Source: Phoebastria nigripes (Eukaryota; Chordata; Aves; Procellariiformes; Diomedeidae). From it: a stretch of 64,000 nucleotides of DNA. The stretch's first letter is position 1. Each line of letters starts with the position of its first letter. Below, piece by piece: positions 36,653-47,839 of the stretch. The stretch spans positions 685,663 to 749,662 of the forward strand of contig JAYKAV010002792.1 in the NCBI GenBank assembly GCA_035582835.1, read 5' to 3'. A program made the translations under genes and the position numbers. The notes below the pieces were generated by a model. It made no database searches and was not told the origin of the DNA. It saw nothing but the letters and a program-made list of their open reading frames with translations.

Positions 36653-37343
36653 GGGAATCAAGTTATTAATCTACTTCCATTAAGCTTAAATCATAAAGTA
36701 TCTTTTCTGTTATCTGCCTGATGTCCTGACCCCCATCATTCAGAGATTCTGTAATTTTGAAAACCATCTACCTCAGGATGCATCTATTAGAGGAAAATCT
36801 TTTGCAGTGGAGCAGCTAGTCTTAATAGATAATTCCTTTTTGAAGTCCCCCCCTTTTGAAGTATTAATTCTTTCTTTTTTTCTTATCTAGGAGATATCAG
36901 AAATGGCTAGAATAATTAAAATAAGAATTATTTCCCTTTGAAAATGTCTCTTCATTAAACCACGTGCTGTCTTTTTGACCAGATAGCTAACACACTTCGT
37001 AAAGAAGAGCACCTCTCCTTTGGTACATTTCAGTGTGAGAAAGTCCTCTGTATTGAACTTTTGCTCTACATCAGCCTTTGCAATGATGGTGTGCTTGGTT
37101 TAGAAAAAAAAAAAAATTAAAAAATCACCTGGATGAGCTAAATGTGCACAGTTCATTATTGGCTCCTTACTGATGTGGTTGTAAATGACCACATGGAGGT
37201 GAGAGAATGGGCTTGGGATGACACTTTCCTTCTTCTTGAGCTACTGGCCATAACATCATTCAAAGATCTGCTTGCAACTACCAAAGGATAGAGTAAAGCT
37301 TCACTTGAGAAAATAGTTTCTTCTGTTTCCCACTCTTTTCTAG

Positions 37344-37376
37344 ACTTCCAGAGTGTTCTGGTGAACGAGAGCTCTG
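37344..37376 (+). other. Candidate 33-nt exon (splice-site pattern only)
   Basis: A pyrimidine-rich run (TTCTGTTTCCCACTCTTTTC) ends in TAG at 37343, and 33 bases later the perfect donor CTG|GTAAGTG begins at 37377. The 33 bases are open in two frames, one reading FQSVLVNESS. The length is a multiple of three. Such a pairing also arises by chance in this much sequence, no neighbouring exon was found, and no known protein is recognised, so this is only a candidate. Confidence 0.15.
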
Positions 37377-40300
37377 GTAAGTGCCGTTTTCAAACTGTAA
37401 AGGACATGGGTTTACTCACTGAGAAAAGAAATGAGACAAACACTTTTTCTGTGTGTTGCTCGGGAGAATCCGAGGATAAGAGAACTTGGCAGAGGCTTCA
37501 GCTGCNCAGAAAAGGAAGGCAAACCTGAAAGCAAGGAAAGCGGTGAGCCTGGAGGCTTCAAAATGGGACGTGGTAGGCTAAAATTCCTGAGTTTGTGATT
37601 GCCTGTTGGAGCTCCCTATTAAGAAAGGGTAACATCAGTGCTCTAAAACAGTATTGTGTGCTGCACAACAGCACTCAGCCATGTTTAATATTTGTTGAAT
37701 GAATGGACTGAATTTGGTAAAATAGAGAAGATGTTCTACCTTGTGGCATTTTGAGGAGGTGTTAATTTCTCTATATACAAACAATATGACACATCTTAAC
37801 ATTTACCAAAAAAAAAAAAAACAACCCTCCTAGAAACTCCATGGGGTATGAATCCTGCACAAGCAGGTTGTATGTACAGCTGCTATTATAATTATACCTG
37901 AGTCTGTGATTAAGAAACAGTGAATACAAGCAGCACCCTTGTGAAGATAAATGGGAAAAAGCTGCTTCTTGAATGTGTTCAGTATCTGTGTACTTGCACT
38001 AAGCTGCTTCTTATATGATCAATTACTGACCTTAAACATGTAGATGGGATATTTGTCCTTCATCGGTGTTTGAACACTTATGCTGTCAAAGCCAGTAATT
38101 AGTCCTTTAGGAAAGTTTGCCTAATGTAATATTTTTGGATGCATTCAGGAAGAAAAATAAAAGATGAACTGTTCCAAATCTTGTTTTTATTTGGTTTGCT
38201 TTCATTTCATTGTCTTTCCAACAAATTATTTGGCTTTTTTTTCTTTCTTTTTCTCTTTTTTTTTTAAATGTGAATGTACACAGATGAAGGGGGTGCTGCT
38301 TTCTCAGTAGTCCACTGAGAAAAAAATGAATACTCTTTGGTTTGAATTAATATTTTTAACATCAAACTTGAGAGTGGCAGGAGTCCAGGGCTTTCTGTTG
38401 TGGAGAAATATAACATAAGTCATTAATTGCCAAATTTTTCAGAAGTTAATATTAGAACCTGAAGGCCAAGTTCTGCATGATCCCTTTGTGCCAAGCATGC
38501 TCAAACCCAAAGACAGAAATTACTTTTGATAGGATTTTCTCAACTGCTAAGGCTGTTCTGGTCTGAACTGAAGGTAAAGTCCTCTTCTCCCTCATGCTGT
38601 CAATTTCTCCTGATATGAAGTCAGCAAAAGGAGAGAGGAGGAATTAGTCCAGCATTTCAGAATAAGAGCCTTCAGGTAGATAGAATATGGAAAAAGAAAT
38701 CATTAGAAGAGCAATATGAGGGGCAGGGACAAAGAAACAGTCTGAGCTGGGCAGAAATGATGCACTAGATCAGAAAGACCGAGAACAGTCGTTCCCTGGA
38801 GTTTTAGTCCTTGGTCTCCCATACATTGTCATGAAGATTTTAACTAACAGCAATCTGCAGCTGAGATAGTACACGAGTTCAGGACTATACTAACAGTGAT
38901 CAGAAAAGCTGCAGTTAGGGACTATTGCACTAATTAGCCCCCTTCCCAGAATCTGGAAGAGAAGCAGCCTTTTGTGGGTTTTGAAACTTTCTCACTTTCA
39001 GCAAGAAACTCGCTCCCAAATTGCATATACAATTCTCCCAGTGTTTATTTCTGCTTTTGGAAAGGGAAACGAAAAACTGTGGATTCATTCCTAGGAAGGA
39101 ATGGAGAGAGATGAACGATCTTCCAGAAGACAACATGCAGCACAAGAATTTAATTTTTTACAGAGAGCTCTAGTGGGTAGAGCTTACGGTGCGACAACCG
39201 GTCTGTACACTGTAGTTAGGAAAATGATCTGCCAGAGGAGAAAGGAAAATGAAAGAAATGTTACCAAGATTTAAAGATTTTATCATGTTAACCTTCCTGC
39301 ATGTAGAAAGTAGAGTTTCTTTCCTATTTCTTTCATGTCTTCTTGTGTGACCTGCTATGCTGGTTTTAACAGGAGGTCATAGAACATTTGGGTGAAAGAC
39401 AGATTTGGTGCACAAACTAGTTTACCATATTCCATATAATAGTAGGATGGTTTTATTGTCAGTAAACCGCCTGAAATAATCTGTCCTTAATTATATAATT
39501 AAAGCAGAAGTTGATTCTCTTCAAATTAGTCTATAATGACATGGCACGGACAGCATATTCTTTCTGAAAATGTGTACCTTTTCCTTATGATTGCCAGATT
39601 TTGATATATTGCTAGGATTTCAACAAACTGGAGTCACTGAGAGAAGCAAATGAAGAAAAATTCAGAATTGTTATGGTAATAGTCTCAGATGATTTCATTC
39701 ATGTTGGTTATGATTTTCTCAACATCTCTGTGCATGTGTGGACTCTCATACAATTACCTGAGAATTCACTTTTGTTAAACTTAGCCGTCTTATTGAAAAA
39801 AAAAAGGGGAAGGACCAACGTTTCTTGTCTTTAGAGGAACCATGTTCTGTGAGCAAAAATATAGGTGCTCTACATCAGTGTTTTTCTATTCCCTTCCCCC
39901 GCCCCCCTCCGCCTTCCCAGTGAGGTCTCTATTACAAGAAAAAGAAAGGTGTTGCTTTATTCCTTTATTCGTCTTGTAAATATTAACTCTGCATCCCTCA
40001 GAACTCTAAATCACCCACTAGAATATTTATTAGGAAAAAGGGTGCTAATAAAAGCATTCAGAAAAAGTTAGAGAATGTGAAGGAGACATATAATTTCCTA
40101 CAGACAGAGTCTGGTTTTATCTATGCAATAGTTTAACAAGTTTTTAATTTTTGTATTTTGCAGGTGGGGAAAAAAAATCAGTGTCTCTCCCACTTTGTCT
40201 GAATGCATATTACAAAGAGAAAGCTTGCCAGATAATAAAAAAAATCTCTTTTTCAAAGTATGTACTGCAAATTAAAGATCTCCTAAGACATGAAATGAGG

Positions 40301-40779
40301 CAAATATGTGCTTAGTCCAGGCTTCTAAAGTAAAAGTGAGGAAGGTGGAGTAAAAACGCTTTCAAATGGATTTTGTTAAGAAAATGTTCCACAAAGTGTA
40401 GGTGGTCTTACAGCGTCTGAACAGCTGGAGAGTATTATATCACACAAGCTCTGGTAAGGCGCTGATTCTGAAAGCTGTGTCTGTTTATCTAGTAATTTGA
40501 CTCTTTTCAAGGTTAAAACTTCAGCATTAGTGTAGCTTGAAAGCAATCTATACTTTTATGCCTGGTCTCCAGGAGAGCTGTGGTGCCACAGACTTCAATG
40601 ATCTTGCAAAATGTTTTTTGTCCCATTCCTCCCATGTCCAGACTGCAGTGGCACAGTGTTGAGTAGCATAGCATGAGCACCTACCATTCTGTGTGTCTGT
40701 GCTTAAAGGAGACTGCTAAAGTTTTCATAAGACCTGCAAATATTTTTACCACAGTATCTCTGATCAAGCCCTTTGACGA

Positions 40780-40930
40780 CGCAGGTCTTCACCGGTCCCA
40801 TTTGAAGTGTGTCAGTGCTACTTCAGATGGGCAGTGAAGGTGGTTCAGCTGTGTGAGTCCTCAGCACGGCCCTGTGGAGCGCCTGCCTACCCCTCGGCGA
40901 CACCTCTGATGGCTCAGAGCCACGGCTCTG
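40780..40930. other. Small GC- and CpG-rich patch
   Basis: Contains several CpGs (GACGACGCAGG, CAGCACGGCCC, CCTCGGCGACACC) within otherwise AT-rich DNA. It is far too short for a CpG island and has no TATA or start codon context worth naming. Confidence 0.4.
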
Positions 40931-43267
40931 TCACCTATCAGCCCTCCACCCACTGAGTTTAGAAATTGTGTCCTTTTTTTAGCGTAGGTAGGGACAAGTG
41001 TATCTGAAAACATCTTGTCACCAAGTTTAAACGAAGGTCAGCACACTCTTTTTCTAGGTCATTAATAGATGAGGTCTTGGAAACACTTTGTGCTGGCTCA
41101 CAAAGACAGGATGTCTGCAGGGAGACTGAGGGGAGATTCATGTAACAACTTGCAGAGAAGACTCTGCAGGAAAGAGGTAATTCTTATATCTATTTTCTAA
41201 CACAGAAGCCAAGGAAGTAAATCATCTAAGTTTACTATGTGCTGAGTTAAGGGAAAGTTCAGAGCACAATGATAAAAGTGCTCTTGCGAAGTTTTCTTGA
41301 GAGTGCATGGTGCAAGTTCAGATGGAGAACTTCTCCACGCTTTTATGGTATGTGCTGTTCATACTGGTTCAGTTCTGTGCAAATGAGCAAACAAGGGTGA
41401 ATAAATCCAACAATCAGTACTGTAAGAGCACAAGACAAAGACGAGAAGAATTTCTTGGTCTGCCACCTAATTCATTAAGTTGGGTCAATGAGATGCTAAT
41501 GCTTTTATTTTTAATAATATGTATTTTTTGTAGATTGCATTCTCAGTGAACTTAAAATTCTCATTTGGATACTATTCAGACAGGTAGAGTACAAAACAGA
41601 ACAAAAAATACTTTCTACCAGTTGTGTTTTGAATCCTAAAATTTCAATTCTCATAGTGTCTATTCCTTTAAAGCTTCACCTGGGAGACTTGTAATGGTAT
41701 CTAGTGAATTTCTTTAAATTGAAATTTTATTTACTTTTGAAAAGAACTTTGTTCATCATGCAAGGATAAATTAAGCATCTGTTAATTGTTCTTCTCCCTG
41801 ACTCAATTAAATGTCATAAAGACATTTCATTTCACTAAACTAGGCATTTAAGCTAATAAATTTAAAGGCCAGATCCTGCTCCTGTTTACACAGATTCAGT
41901 GAAAACTTGAGCCCATTCAGGTGTCTGTACTACACCCACCATGAGAACATGGGTCCAGATCCACAGAAAAAAAAATTCTGATGATGGGGAAGGATTAGAA
42001 ACCCTATTTATACAGTTACAAAATGAAAACTGTTGTTATGACAGGTTGGTTGTCTAAGGTAAGCACTGTCTGGTGGTCTGTTCAGCCTTACTGAGATTTG
42101 TATTATCTGACATGAACCCCTTCCTGAAGGTTTCTGAGTAATTTTCTTTCATGACAATGTTAGCAGGAGTTTCAACTATTTAACCAATAGCTCTGTGGCT
42201 GTTAACACCCACCAAGGGTGCAGGTGGGCTAAATTCAAAGGCTGCCTGTCTAGCAAAACTGCATGGAATCGTGTGGTGGAGGAGCTCTCATTTCTTCCTT
42301 GAAGAACTGCCACTTTCAATAGATATTTAAATGTCTGTCAGACCAGAGACAGACAGAGAGAGACTATGTTCTCACCGAGCTGAAAGATGTTTTTGCTTGG
42401 TGATTAGGAGAGGAATGACCAGTGTTTCCATTTATTTTTCTTGTGACTGTTTAAAAATCTTCATTCCCTCTACCCTTTCAGATCAGGTAAAAAAGGCCTG
42501 TCATATGTTCACGCTTCCAGGGCTCGTAACAAGTTAAATGAGGATTATGACATTCACGATTTCAAAATAGGAAATAGGTGGGATTTAGGCTAATGCTTTT
42601 TGTGAGTATAGCACCTGGGTAGAATTTTAGCTGTCAAAACACAACTCTGTCTATGTCCCCAGTGTTTCCAATTGTATCTAAGCAGCTTTTCAATAAATCC
42701 CTTAAGTGAATACTACGAATTTGCTTTTTGGTGATACTTACCTGTCTATTGTCTGGGCTCTGGGCCTTGATTTAAGCTGACCAGTAGTTACTTCCAGAAA
42801 TACTTTAATTAGTTTGACTATTTTATCATGAATTCTTGTATGTCTTAGTTTGATTTGTCTGGAACTGCAGAAGCTAGCATTCCCTCTGCGTTGGCCGTAA
42901 CCAGTAAAATGCTTGGTGGAAGCCTAGTCTAAAATAGGAGTCGTAAATTTTACCTTTTATTTTTTTGAAGGAATCATTGTGCTTGTGTCCTACCATTCCT
43001 TAGGAAAACTCTGAACAAAATCTTTAAACTGAGTTCAATCCTGAATTTAATTTTTGCTCAGGAGATATTAATTTGATTTGTGGCTTTTCTTTAATGGTAA
43101 AATGCATCTTAGATTGTTAAAGTACTGGAGCAGTATAAGGGTTTTTTTTTCGCCTAATCTTAAAACAAAACTAAAGAAAATTAAAACAAAACAAAGCAAC
43201 ACGCATTCCTCTCCCTCCCCGCCCAAGCCCCAATTCTACAAATACTAGTAATGAGTACCTCTGCAAT

Positions 43268-44307
43268 ACAGAGTTGTGGTGAATGGAGTTAAATCCAGTT
43301 GGCGGCCGGTCACGAGCGGTGTCCCCCAGGGCTCAGTGTTGGGGCCGGTCTTGTTCAATATCTTTATCAATAATCTGGATGAGGGGATTGAGTGCACCCT
43401 CAGTAAGTTTGCAGATGACACCAAGCTGGGCGGGAGTGTCGATCTGCTCAAGGGTAGGAAGGCTCTGCAGAGGGACCTGGACAGGCTGGATCGATGGGCT
43501 GAGGCCAACTGCATGAGGTTCAACAAGGCCAAGTGCCGGGTCCTGCACTTGGGCCACAACAACCCCATGCAACGCTACAGGCTGGGGGAAGAGTGGCTGG
43601 AAAGCTGCCTGGCGGAAAAGGACGTGGGGGTGCTGGTTGNCAGCCGNCTGAATATGAGCCGACAGCGTGCCCAGGTGGCCAGGAAGGCCAACGGCATCCT
43701 GGCCTGTATCAGAAATAGTGTGGCCAGCAGGAGTAGGGAAGTGATCATGCCCCTGTACTCGGCACTGGTGAGGCCACAGCTCGAATACTGTGTTCAGTTT
43801 TGGGCCCCTCACTACAAGAAGGACATGGAGGTGCTGGAGTGTGTCCAGAGAAGGGCAACGAAGCTGGTGAAGGGTCTNGAGAGCAAGTCTTATGAGGAGC
43901 GGCTGAGGGAACTGGGACTGTTTAGTCTGGAGAAGAGAAGGCTGAGGGGAGACCTTATCGTTCTCTACAACTACCTGAAAGGAGGTTGTAGCAAGGTGGG
44001 TGTCGGTGTCTTCTCCCAAGTAACTAGCGGTAAGACGAGAGGAAATGGCCTCAAGTTGCGCAAGGGAAGGTTTAGATTGGACATTAGGAAAAATTTCTTT
44101 ACTGAAAGAGTGGTTAAACATTGGACCAGGCTGCCCAGGGAAGTGGTGGAGTCACCATCCCTGGAAGTATTTAAAAGCCATGTAGATGAGGCGCTTAGGG
44201 ACATGGTTTAGTGGGCATGGTGGTGTTGGGTTGACGGTTGGACTCGATGATCTTAGAGGTCTTTTCCAATCTTAATGATTCTATGATTCTGTGATTCCAT
44301 GATTCTA
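43268..44307 (+). mobile_element. Young 5'-truncated CR1 LINE
   Basis: Starts inside the reverse transcriptase gene (reading [11 protein letters not shown]) and runs to the CR1 end, where GATGATCTTAGAGGTCTTTT is followed by repeats of ATTCTATG-like octamers ending near 44307. The coding part is open to its natural stop. It is nearly identical to the minus-strand copies at 45.5 and 51.2 kb. Three Ns (43640, 43647, 43878) interrupt it. No target-site duplication is seen. Its 3' end faces the 3' end of the copy starting at 45492. Confidence 0.92.
43276..44211 (+). pseudogene. CR1 reverse transcriptase, C-terminal part, open frame
   Basis: About 311 codons remain open to the stop. In order: [12 protein letters not shown] (RT block 4, residues 13-24), FADDTKLGG (catalytic box FADD, residues 45-48, both aspartates intact), the [15 protein letters not shown] segment, [31 protein letters not shown] and the conserved end [17 protein letters not shown]. 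The upstream half of the RT, including the first catalytic aspartate (D-F-S-K block), and the whole endonuclease are missing by 5' truncation, so it cannot retrotranspose. The first codon is GTG, not a real start. In a full CR1 this enzyme copies the element RNA at a nicked chromosomal site. Confidence 0.85.
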
Positions 44308-45491
44308 GGTGTCAGTGCCACCAGTTATGCCAATCACTGAATGGAAATCTAGACAAGGAATGTGGGTACCTCCCTAAACTTCCCTTTAAAATCTGAAGCA
44401 TCTTTTAAATATCTATTCTAAACTACAATTTTGGATATTCCTTTAAATAGGTATGTCAGAAAGATTTCCTTAGGTATTAGTATACATGTTTAAAGATAAA
44501 GGGAAGCAACTCCAAACTAACATAGTCAATGGCATATTCAGCTGGTTTTCATTACAACTTGATTTCTTTTGTGATTAAAAAACCAAAAGCTGCCCATGAG
44601 AAAAANAAAAGTGTTTTGATTTCTGCTTTTAGTATTCTAAATGAGCAATGCCTTGCCAAAAGTATTTAGTCACTTTGATGTTGAGATGCTTCAGATTTTT
44701 TGTCATTCTTTAGTCTGCCATTTTCCATGATCCTCCATACATCTCTCATTTTCTTTCCTTTCTTCCCTTCACTATTCCTAGGGGGCGGGGAGCAGGGGGG
44801 AGTGATGGCTGACTACTTGGTCTGATCAGTAGACCTCATTCTGAGAAATCTACATATTTCATAGTTTGAGAGTACAGTAGATTTGCAATTTCTTCCATCC
44901 AGATAGGTATCTTGCATGGTATGTTTTAGTTCCCAAGGGGATAAGGGATTTCTGGTATCTAAGAATGTCCACAATAAACCTTTCATTTTGGAAAAATCTA
45001 GAAACTGCTGTCAGCACTCACTTTATGGTCTAGTACTTCAGTCTGTATTCTGTTTGTGCTCATGCATCATTCTCAGTGACTCCACTGGGAATGTCATTGC
45101 AGCATGAGAGCTGAAGGAGAAAACACTATGAGCTCAGTCTAATATTCACTGAAGTCAGTCGGAAGCTTCATACTGACCTCAGAGTGCAGCACTAGGCAAA
45201 ATCAACTGTCCTCCACTGCAGTGTTTGTATTTCATAAAACAAGGCCTTGTATAAACAAATAAAGAAAGCACTGGTAATACCCACTCTGGTCTTGTACATT
45301 CATAATAGGCTTCATTTAAAAATTCATTTTTTATGATCGACCCAGCACTGCTTGACCAGTATATTTATGTAGTCCAATTNCACTTACTATAATTTGAAAA
45401 GCACAATTGTTATTGCTCAGTGTCTCTCCTGCAGCTGCAGTCCTGGTCCATGTTTTCTACAATCGAAGCATCTGAAAGCCCACTACAGTTC
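44308..45491. other. Spacer between inverted CR1 copies
   Basis: About 1.2 kb of AT-rich sequence. A G-rich word GGGGGCGGGG followed by GGGGGG lies at 44781-44800. No coding frame or repeat family recognised. Confidence 0.5.
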
Positions 45492-45587
45492 TAGAATCAT
45501 AGAATCATAGAATTATAGAATCATTAAGGTTGGAAAAGACCTCTAAGATCATCAAGTCCAACCATCAACCCAACACCACCATGCCCA

Positions 45588-46523
45588 CTAAACCATGTCC
45601 CTAAGCGTCTCATCTACATGGCTTTTAAATACTTCCAGGGATGGTGACTCCACCACTTCCCTGGGCAGCCTGNTCCAATGCTTAACCACTCTTTCAGTAA
45701 AGAAATTTTTCCTAATGTCCAATCGAAACCTCCCCTGGCGCAACTTGAGGCCATTTCCTCTCGTCCTATCGCTAGTTGCTTGGCAGAAGAGACCAACATC
45801 CACCTCTATGCAACCTCCTTTCAGGTAGTTGTAGAGAGCAATAAGGTCTCCCCTCAGCCTCCTCTTCTCCAGACTAAACAGTCCCAGTTCCCTCAGCCGT
45901 TCCTCGTATGACTTGCTCTCCAGACCCTTCACCAGCTTCATTGCCCTTCTCTGGACACACTCCAGCACCTCCATGTCCTTCTTGTAGTGAGGGGCCCAAA
46001 ACTGAACACAGTATTCGAGGTGCGGCCTCACCAGTGCCGAGTACAGGGGCACGATCACTTCCCTACTCCTGCTGGCCACACTATTTCTGATACAGGCCAG
46101 GATGCCGTTGGCCTTCTTGGCCACCTGGGCACACTGCCGGCTCATATTCAGCCGGCTGTCAACAAGCACCCCCACGTCCTTTTCCGCCAGGCAGCTTTCC
46201 AGCCACTCTTCCCCCAGCCTGTAGCGTTGCATGGGGTTGTTGTGGCCCAAGTGCAGGACCCAGCACTTGGCCTTGTTGAACCTCATGCAGTTGGCCTCAG
46301 CCCATCGATCCAGCCTGTCCAGGTCCCTCTGCAGAGCCTTCCTACCCTTGAGCAGATCGACACTCCCGCCCAGCTTTGTGCCATCTGCAAACTTACTGAG
46401 GGAGCACTCAATCCCCTCATCCAGATNNTTGATAAAGATATTGAACAAGACCAGCCCCAACACTGAGCCCTGGGGGACACCGCTCGTGACCAGCCACCAA
46501 GTGGATTTCGCTTCATTCACCAC
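45588..46523 (-). pseudogene. CR1 reverse transcriptase C-terminal part, FADG mutant
   Basis: About 311 open codons from [11 protein letters not shown] to the stop after ETLRDMV. It matches the plus-strand copy at 43276-44211 almost throughout, but the catalytic box reads F-A-D-G at residues 45-48: the second aspartate codon (46380-46382) is GGC. Loss of that metal-binding residue would inactivate the enzyme. Upstream, the frame shifts near 46570, where the segment [17 protein letters not shown] joins in another frame. Ns at 45673 and 46427-46428. First codon GTG is not a real start. Confidence 0.85.
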
Positions 46524-46975
46524 AACTCTCTGGGCCCGGCTGACCAGATAGTTTTTTACCCAGCGCAGAGTACACCTGTTTAAGCCAATGAGCCACCAGC
46601 TTCTCTAGGAGAATGCTGTGGGAGACAGTGTCAAAGGGTTTACTGAAGTCCAGGTAGACCACATCCACAGCCTTTCCCTCATCCACTAGGCGGGTCACCT
46701 GGTCANAGAAGGAGATCAGGTTGGTCAAGCAGGACCTGCCTTTCATGAACCCGTGCTGGCTGGGCCTGATCCCNTNGTNGTCCCNCACATGGCTTGCGAG
46801 CGCCCCCAAGATGAACCGCTCCATAATCTTCCCCTACACCGAGGTCAGGCTGACAGGCCTGTGGTTCCCCGGATCCTCCTTCCAGCCCTTCCTGTAGATG
46901 GGCGTCACATTGGCAAGCCTCCAGTTGTCCGGGACCTCCCCCGTTAACCAGGACCGCTGATAAATTATGGAGAGT
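46513..46975 (-). pseudogene. CR1 reverse transcriptase middle part
   Basis: Minus-strand reading begins with PLSIIYQRSWLTGEVPDNW at the deletion junction and continues RLANVTPIYRKGWKEDPGN, then the IMERFIL helix. HGFMKGRSCLTNLIS follows, and then VVYLDFSKPFDTVSH, the RT block with the first catalytic aspartate, which is intact. The frame is then lost near 46570. Several Ns (46706, 46774, 46776, 46779, 46785) make part of it unreadable, and a stop follows the SLTSV block. Confidence 0.8.
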
Positions 46976-46984
46976 GGCCTCTCC

Positions 46985-47160
46985 TTCCTCGCCTGTCCCT
47001 TCTGAAGAGCTTATAGGCATCCATTGCAGCACTCCAATCATTAGAGTCATCCCACCATGTTTCTGTGATGGCAACTAAAGTCATAGGTATCCCGCTGCAC
47101 AAAGGCTTCCAGCTCCTCCTGTTTGTCGCCCATGCTGTGTGCATTGGTGTAGATGCACTT
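46985..47160 (-). pseudogene. CR1 endonuclease N-terminal stub
   Basis: The minus strand reads KCIYTNAHSMGDKQEELEAF near 47160-47100 and DDSNDWSAAMDAYKLFRRD followed by GRRG near 47050-46985. These are the first conserved blocks of the CR1 ORF2 apurinic-like endonuclease. The T-E-T-W-W block is damaged by a frameshift (plus-strand CACCATGTTTCTGTGATGGC). After GRRG the sequence jumps into the reverse transcriptase, so the rest of the nuclease, including its catalytic S-D-H block, is deleted. Confidence 0.8.
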
Positions 47161-47252
47161 GAGCTGGGCTATCGATTTCGCCCCCAACATTGGCATTCCA
47201 CCCCTAAGTTCATCACTAGTGAGCCTGGTTTTATCCCCTTCCCCCTGCGAAC

Positions 47253-47770
47253 CTAGTTTAAAGCCCTCTCGATGAGCCCCGCCAGCTCATGAGCAAGAAT
47301 CCTTTTCCCCCTGTGAGACAGCTGACCTCCATCTGTCGCCAGCAGGCCTGGTGCCGTGTGAACCTCCCCGTGATCAAAAAAGCCAAAATTCTGCCGGTGG
47401 CACCAGCCCCTGAGCCACGTGTTGATCAGGCGTGTTTTCCTGTCCCTGTCAGTATTCTTCCCTGCCACTGAAAGGATTGAGGAAAACACTACCTGTGCTC
47501 CTGATCCTTCAACCAATCGCCCCAGTGCCCTGAAGTCCCTTTTGATCGCTTCTGGGCTTCTCTCTGCAACCTCATTGCTGCCAGCCTGTATAACCAATAG
47601 TGGGTAGTAGTCAGAAGACTGTACCAGACCAGGGAGTTTCCTGGTAACATCTCTAACCNGGGCCCCAGGGAGGCAGCAGACTTCCCTGTGGGATGGGTCT
47701 GGTCAGCATATTGGGCCCTCTGTTCCCCTCAGAAGGGAATCGCCTACGACAATTACCCTCCTTTTTTTCT
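47253..47770 (-). pseudogene. CR1 ORF1 esterase domain (SGNH-like)
   Basis: From the 5' side the minus strand reads KKRRVIVVGDSLLRG (block I with the G-D-S nucleophile motif), a stop, then REVCCLPGA and PLLVIQAGSNEVAER, in which G-S-N-E stands where block III normally has G-x-N-D. Next come QVVFSSILSVAGK, INTWLRGWCHRQNFGFFDHG, and DGGQLSHRGKRIL near the C-terminus. In SGNH enzymes the last block is D-x-x-H; here the H position holds Q, although an H follows three residues later. The 114-codon open part ends at 47253 after IERALN. Whether GSNE and DGGQ are decay or subfamily features cannot be told from one copy. Confidence 0.8.
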
Positions 47771-47839
47771 TAGCCGAGGCAGTCATAATGCATGGGGCTG
47801 GCCGCCTCACCCTAGGCAACCCCCCGGATGGAACTTCAT

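Larger units (their letters stand above)
29771..43267. other. Long AT-rich stretch, no gene seen
   Basis: Thirteen kilobases without any recognised transposon, RNA gene or protein domain. Simple repeats listed separately punctuate it. A possible 33-nt exon at 37344-37376 and a small GC-rich patch at 40780-40930 are the only places that looked different. The absence of insertions is mildly unusual compared with the flanks. Confidence 0.5.

Noticed and set aside
43333..44121. A 262-codon open frame on the minus strand
   Set aside because: It is the antisense shadow of the open CR1 reverse transcriptase on the plus strand; similar shadows occur opposite the other CR1 copies (for example 45987-46466).
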